DNA of 64,000 nucleotides from JAFALK01 sp042701975 (GTDB lineage: Bacteria > Pseudomonadota > Gammaproteobacteria > Burkholderiales > Burkholderiaceae_C): assembly GCA_042701975.1 (NCBI GenBank), contig CP170561.1:372001-436000 (forward strand). The letters are read 5' to 3'. The notes under the pieces were generated by a model. That model saw only the letters and a list, made by a program, of their open reading frames with translations, was not told the DNA's origin and searched no databases. Within the stretch, counting starts at the first letter, position 1. The number at the start of each line of letters is the position of its first letter. Both the position numbers and the translations under genes were made by a program. Shown one piece after another: positions 62,974 through 64,000 of this stretch.

Positions 62974-63531
62974 ATGCAAGAGCCTCGCATCCAACAGCAA
63001 TTCTTCGAGAGCGCCGACCTCTTCTACCAGACGGCCGAATCGCTCTCCCGTCCGCTCAACGACGCGGCGCAGATGCTGGTCGACGCCATCACCGGCGGCA
63101 ACCGGCTGCTGTGCTGTGGCCTGGGCCTCTCGCGCGGCGACGCGGCCTACATGGCCGCCCTGCTGCTCGGCCGCTTCGAGCAGGACCGACCCGGCTTGGC
63201 CGCCTTCGCGCTGGCTGACACGCCCGACCCTGCCCGCCAGATCCAGACCCTGGGCCATCCCGGCGACCTGCTACTGCTGTTTGACGCCCAGGGCGCCGGC
63301 AGCGCCACGCTGACGCCCCTGCTGGAGGCCGCCCAGGCCCAGGACATGAGCGCCATCGTGCTCGTCGGCGGTGCCGCCACCGACGAAGAACTGCGCGGCC
63401 TGCTGCTCGACACCGATGTGCTGCTGCGTGTCAGCGCAACCCGGGTCGCGCGCGTTGCCGAAGCGCACCGCCTGATGATCCATTGCCTCTGCGACGCCGT
63501 GGACCACCACCTGCTCGGCTCCGACGAATGA
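62974..63531 (+). CDS. SIS-domain protein (DiaA/GmhA-like)
   Basis: 185 residues. SIS sugar-isomerase fold (ESADLFYQTAESLSRPLNDAAQMLVDAITGGNRLLCCGLGLSRGDAAYMAALLLGRF shortened as NRLLCCGLGLSRGDA; later LLLLFDAQGAGSATL and AEAHRLMIHCLCDAVDHHL). It resembles DiaA, which regulates DnaA at replication initiation, and GmhA isomerases; catalytic residues of GmhA are not obvious. It usually sits between yraN and the BON lipoprotein gene, as here. Confidence 0.82.
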   Translation: MQEPRIQQQFFESADLFYQTAESLSRPLNDAAQMLVDAITGGNRLLCCGLGLSRGDAAYMAALLLGRFEQDRPGLAAFALADTPDPARQIQTLGHPGDLLLLFDAQGAGSATLTPLLEAAQAQDMSAIVLVGGAATDEELRGLLLDTDVLLRVSATRVARVAEAHRLMIHCLCDAVDHHLLGSDE

Positions 63532-63547
63532 ACAAGGAATCCTCTCG

Positions 63548-64000
63548 ATGAAATACCGCACCCTCGCCCTCATTCTCGCCACCGCCGTGGCCTCCACCGC
63601 CTGCGCCCCGATCATCGTGGGCGGCGCCATGGTGGGCAGCGCCCTGGTCGCCGTGGACCGTCGAAGCTCGGGCGCGCAGCTCGACGACCAGTCCATCCAG
63701 GTCAAGGCCGCGCTGCGCATCAAGAACGAGCTGGGCGACAAGGTCCACGTGGACGTGAACAGCTACAACCGCATCGTGTTGCTCTCCGGCGAAGCCACGA
63801 CCGACGCCGCCCGCGAGCAGGCCGGAGCGATCGCCAAGGGCGTGGACAACGTCAGCGAAGTCATCAACGAGCTGGCCGTGATGCCGACCAGCAGCCTCGG
63901 CACCCGCGCCAACGACACGCTGATCAACACCAAGGTCAAGGCCACCCTGGTGGACGCCAAGGACCTCGTCTCCGGCGCCTTCGACATCGTCGTGCAGCGC
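63548..64000 (+). CDS. BON-domain lipoprotein (YraP/DolP type), cut by the window edge
   Basis: The first 151 residues are visible; the gene runs off the window. The signal ends in a lipobox (VASTAC, Cys19). Two BON domains are evident (IQVKAALRIKNELGDKVHVDVNSYNRIVLLSGEA and ALINTKVKATLVDAKDLVSG in shortened form: VDVNSYNRIVLLSGEA; TLINTKVKATLVDA). YraP/DolP-type lipoproteins support outer-membrane integrity. Starts 16 bases after the SIS gene. Confidence 0.88.
   Translation, partial: MKYRTLALILATAVASTACAPIIVGGAMVGSALVAVDRRSSGAQLDDQSIQVKAALRIKNELGDKVHVDVNSYNRIVLLSGEATTDAAREQAGAIAKGVDNVSEVINELAVMPTSSLGTRANDTLINTKVKATLVDAKDLVSGAFDIVVQR

Overview
The window is GC-rich, densely packed chromosomal DNA with high G/C at third codon positions. 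Gene content points to a betaproteobacterium of the order Burkholderiales. The evidence is the engB / cytochrome c4 / resB / ccsB / msrP / msrQ block, the ssuE-ssuA-ssuA2-ssuD-ssuC-ssuB order, a PEP-CTERM protein, CIRCE-controlled groES-groEL and the SIS-domain / BON-lipoprotein pair. A Rubrivivax/Roseateles/Leptothrix-like genus is my guess; it is inferred from protein style, not from any search. No tRNA, rRNA, CRISPR array or intact insertion sequence is visible.

Layout. 1-5.9 kb: a queuosine-precursor transporter (cut by the window edge) behind gspB and gspA (minus), a secreted protein of unknown function (plus) and a GH97 glycosidase (minus). 5.97-8.6 kb: a membrane diguanylate cyclase. 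8.6-13.85 kb: a minus-strand cluster of PEP-CTERM protein, secreted phosphoesterase, two-haem cytochrome c peroxidase-like protein and prolyl-hydroxylase-like oxygenase, the least explained gene set here. 14.1-20.4 kb: a secreted S1 protease with a long unknown C-terminus, then a TonB-dependent receptor with a CehA/McbA-type PHP metallohydrolase. 20.8-26.04 kb: a periplasmic binding protein, then a translationally coupled signalling operon (divergent HD-GYP response regulator, REC protein, PAS histidine kinase). 26.04-28.8 kb: a patchy accessory islet with a possible insertion-sequence scar, an OsmC protein, a SnoaL-like protein, tiny conserved proteins and two paralogous ~70-residue proteins at its two edges.

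29-31 kb: groES-groEL with a textbook CIRCE operator and terminator. 31.2-35.4 kb: a DUF1631 protein overlapping a patatin-type type Vd autotransporter. 35.4-42 kb: engB, then cytochrome c4, System II cytochrome c maturation (resB, ccsB) and the periplasmic methionine sulfoxide reductase msrPQ. 42-47.7 kb: a DUF1801 protein, a flavoprotein fused to a dihydroneopterin aldolase domain, ttcA, a DUF4136 lipoprotein, glmU and an alpha/beta hydrolase.

47.7-53.4 kb: an alkanesulfonate operon (ssuE, two binding proteins, ssuD, ssuC, ssuB) with a repeat-rich upstream region and a hairpin leader. 53.4-62.2 kb: a galactarate/glucarate regulon: garD (minus), a divergent FadR-type regulator, then kdgD, an orphan TctC-type binding protein, gudD, 2-oxoglutarate semialdehyde dehydrogenase and an MFS transporter. 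Together these take hexarates through 5-dehydro-4-deoxyglucarate and 2-oxoglutarate semialdehyde to 2-oxoglutarate. GTTGT/ACAAC dyads sit at both control regions. The window ends with an SRPBCC protein, a SIS-domain protein and a truncated BON lipoprotein.
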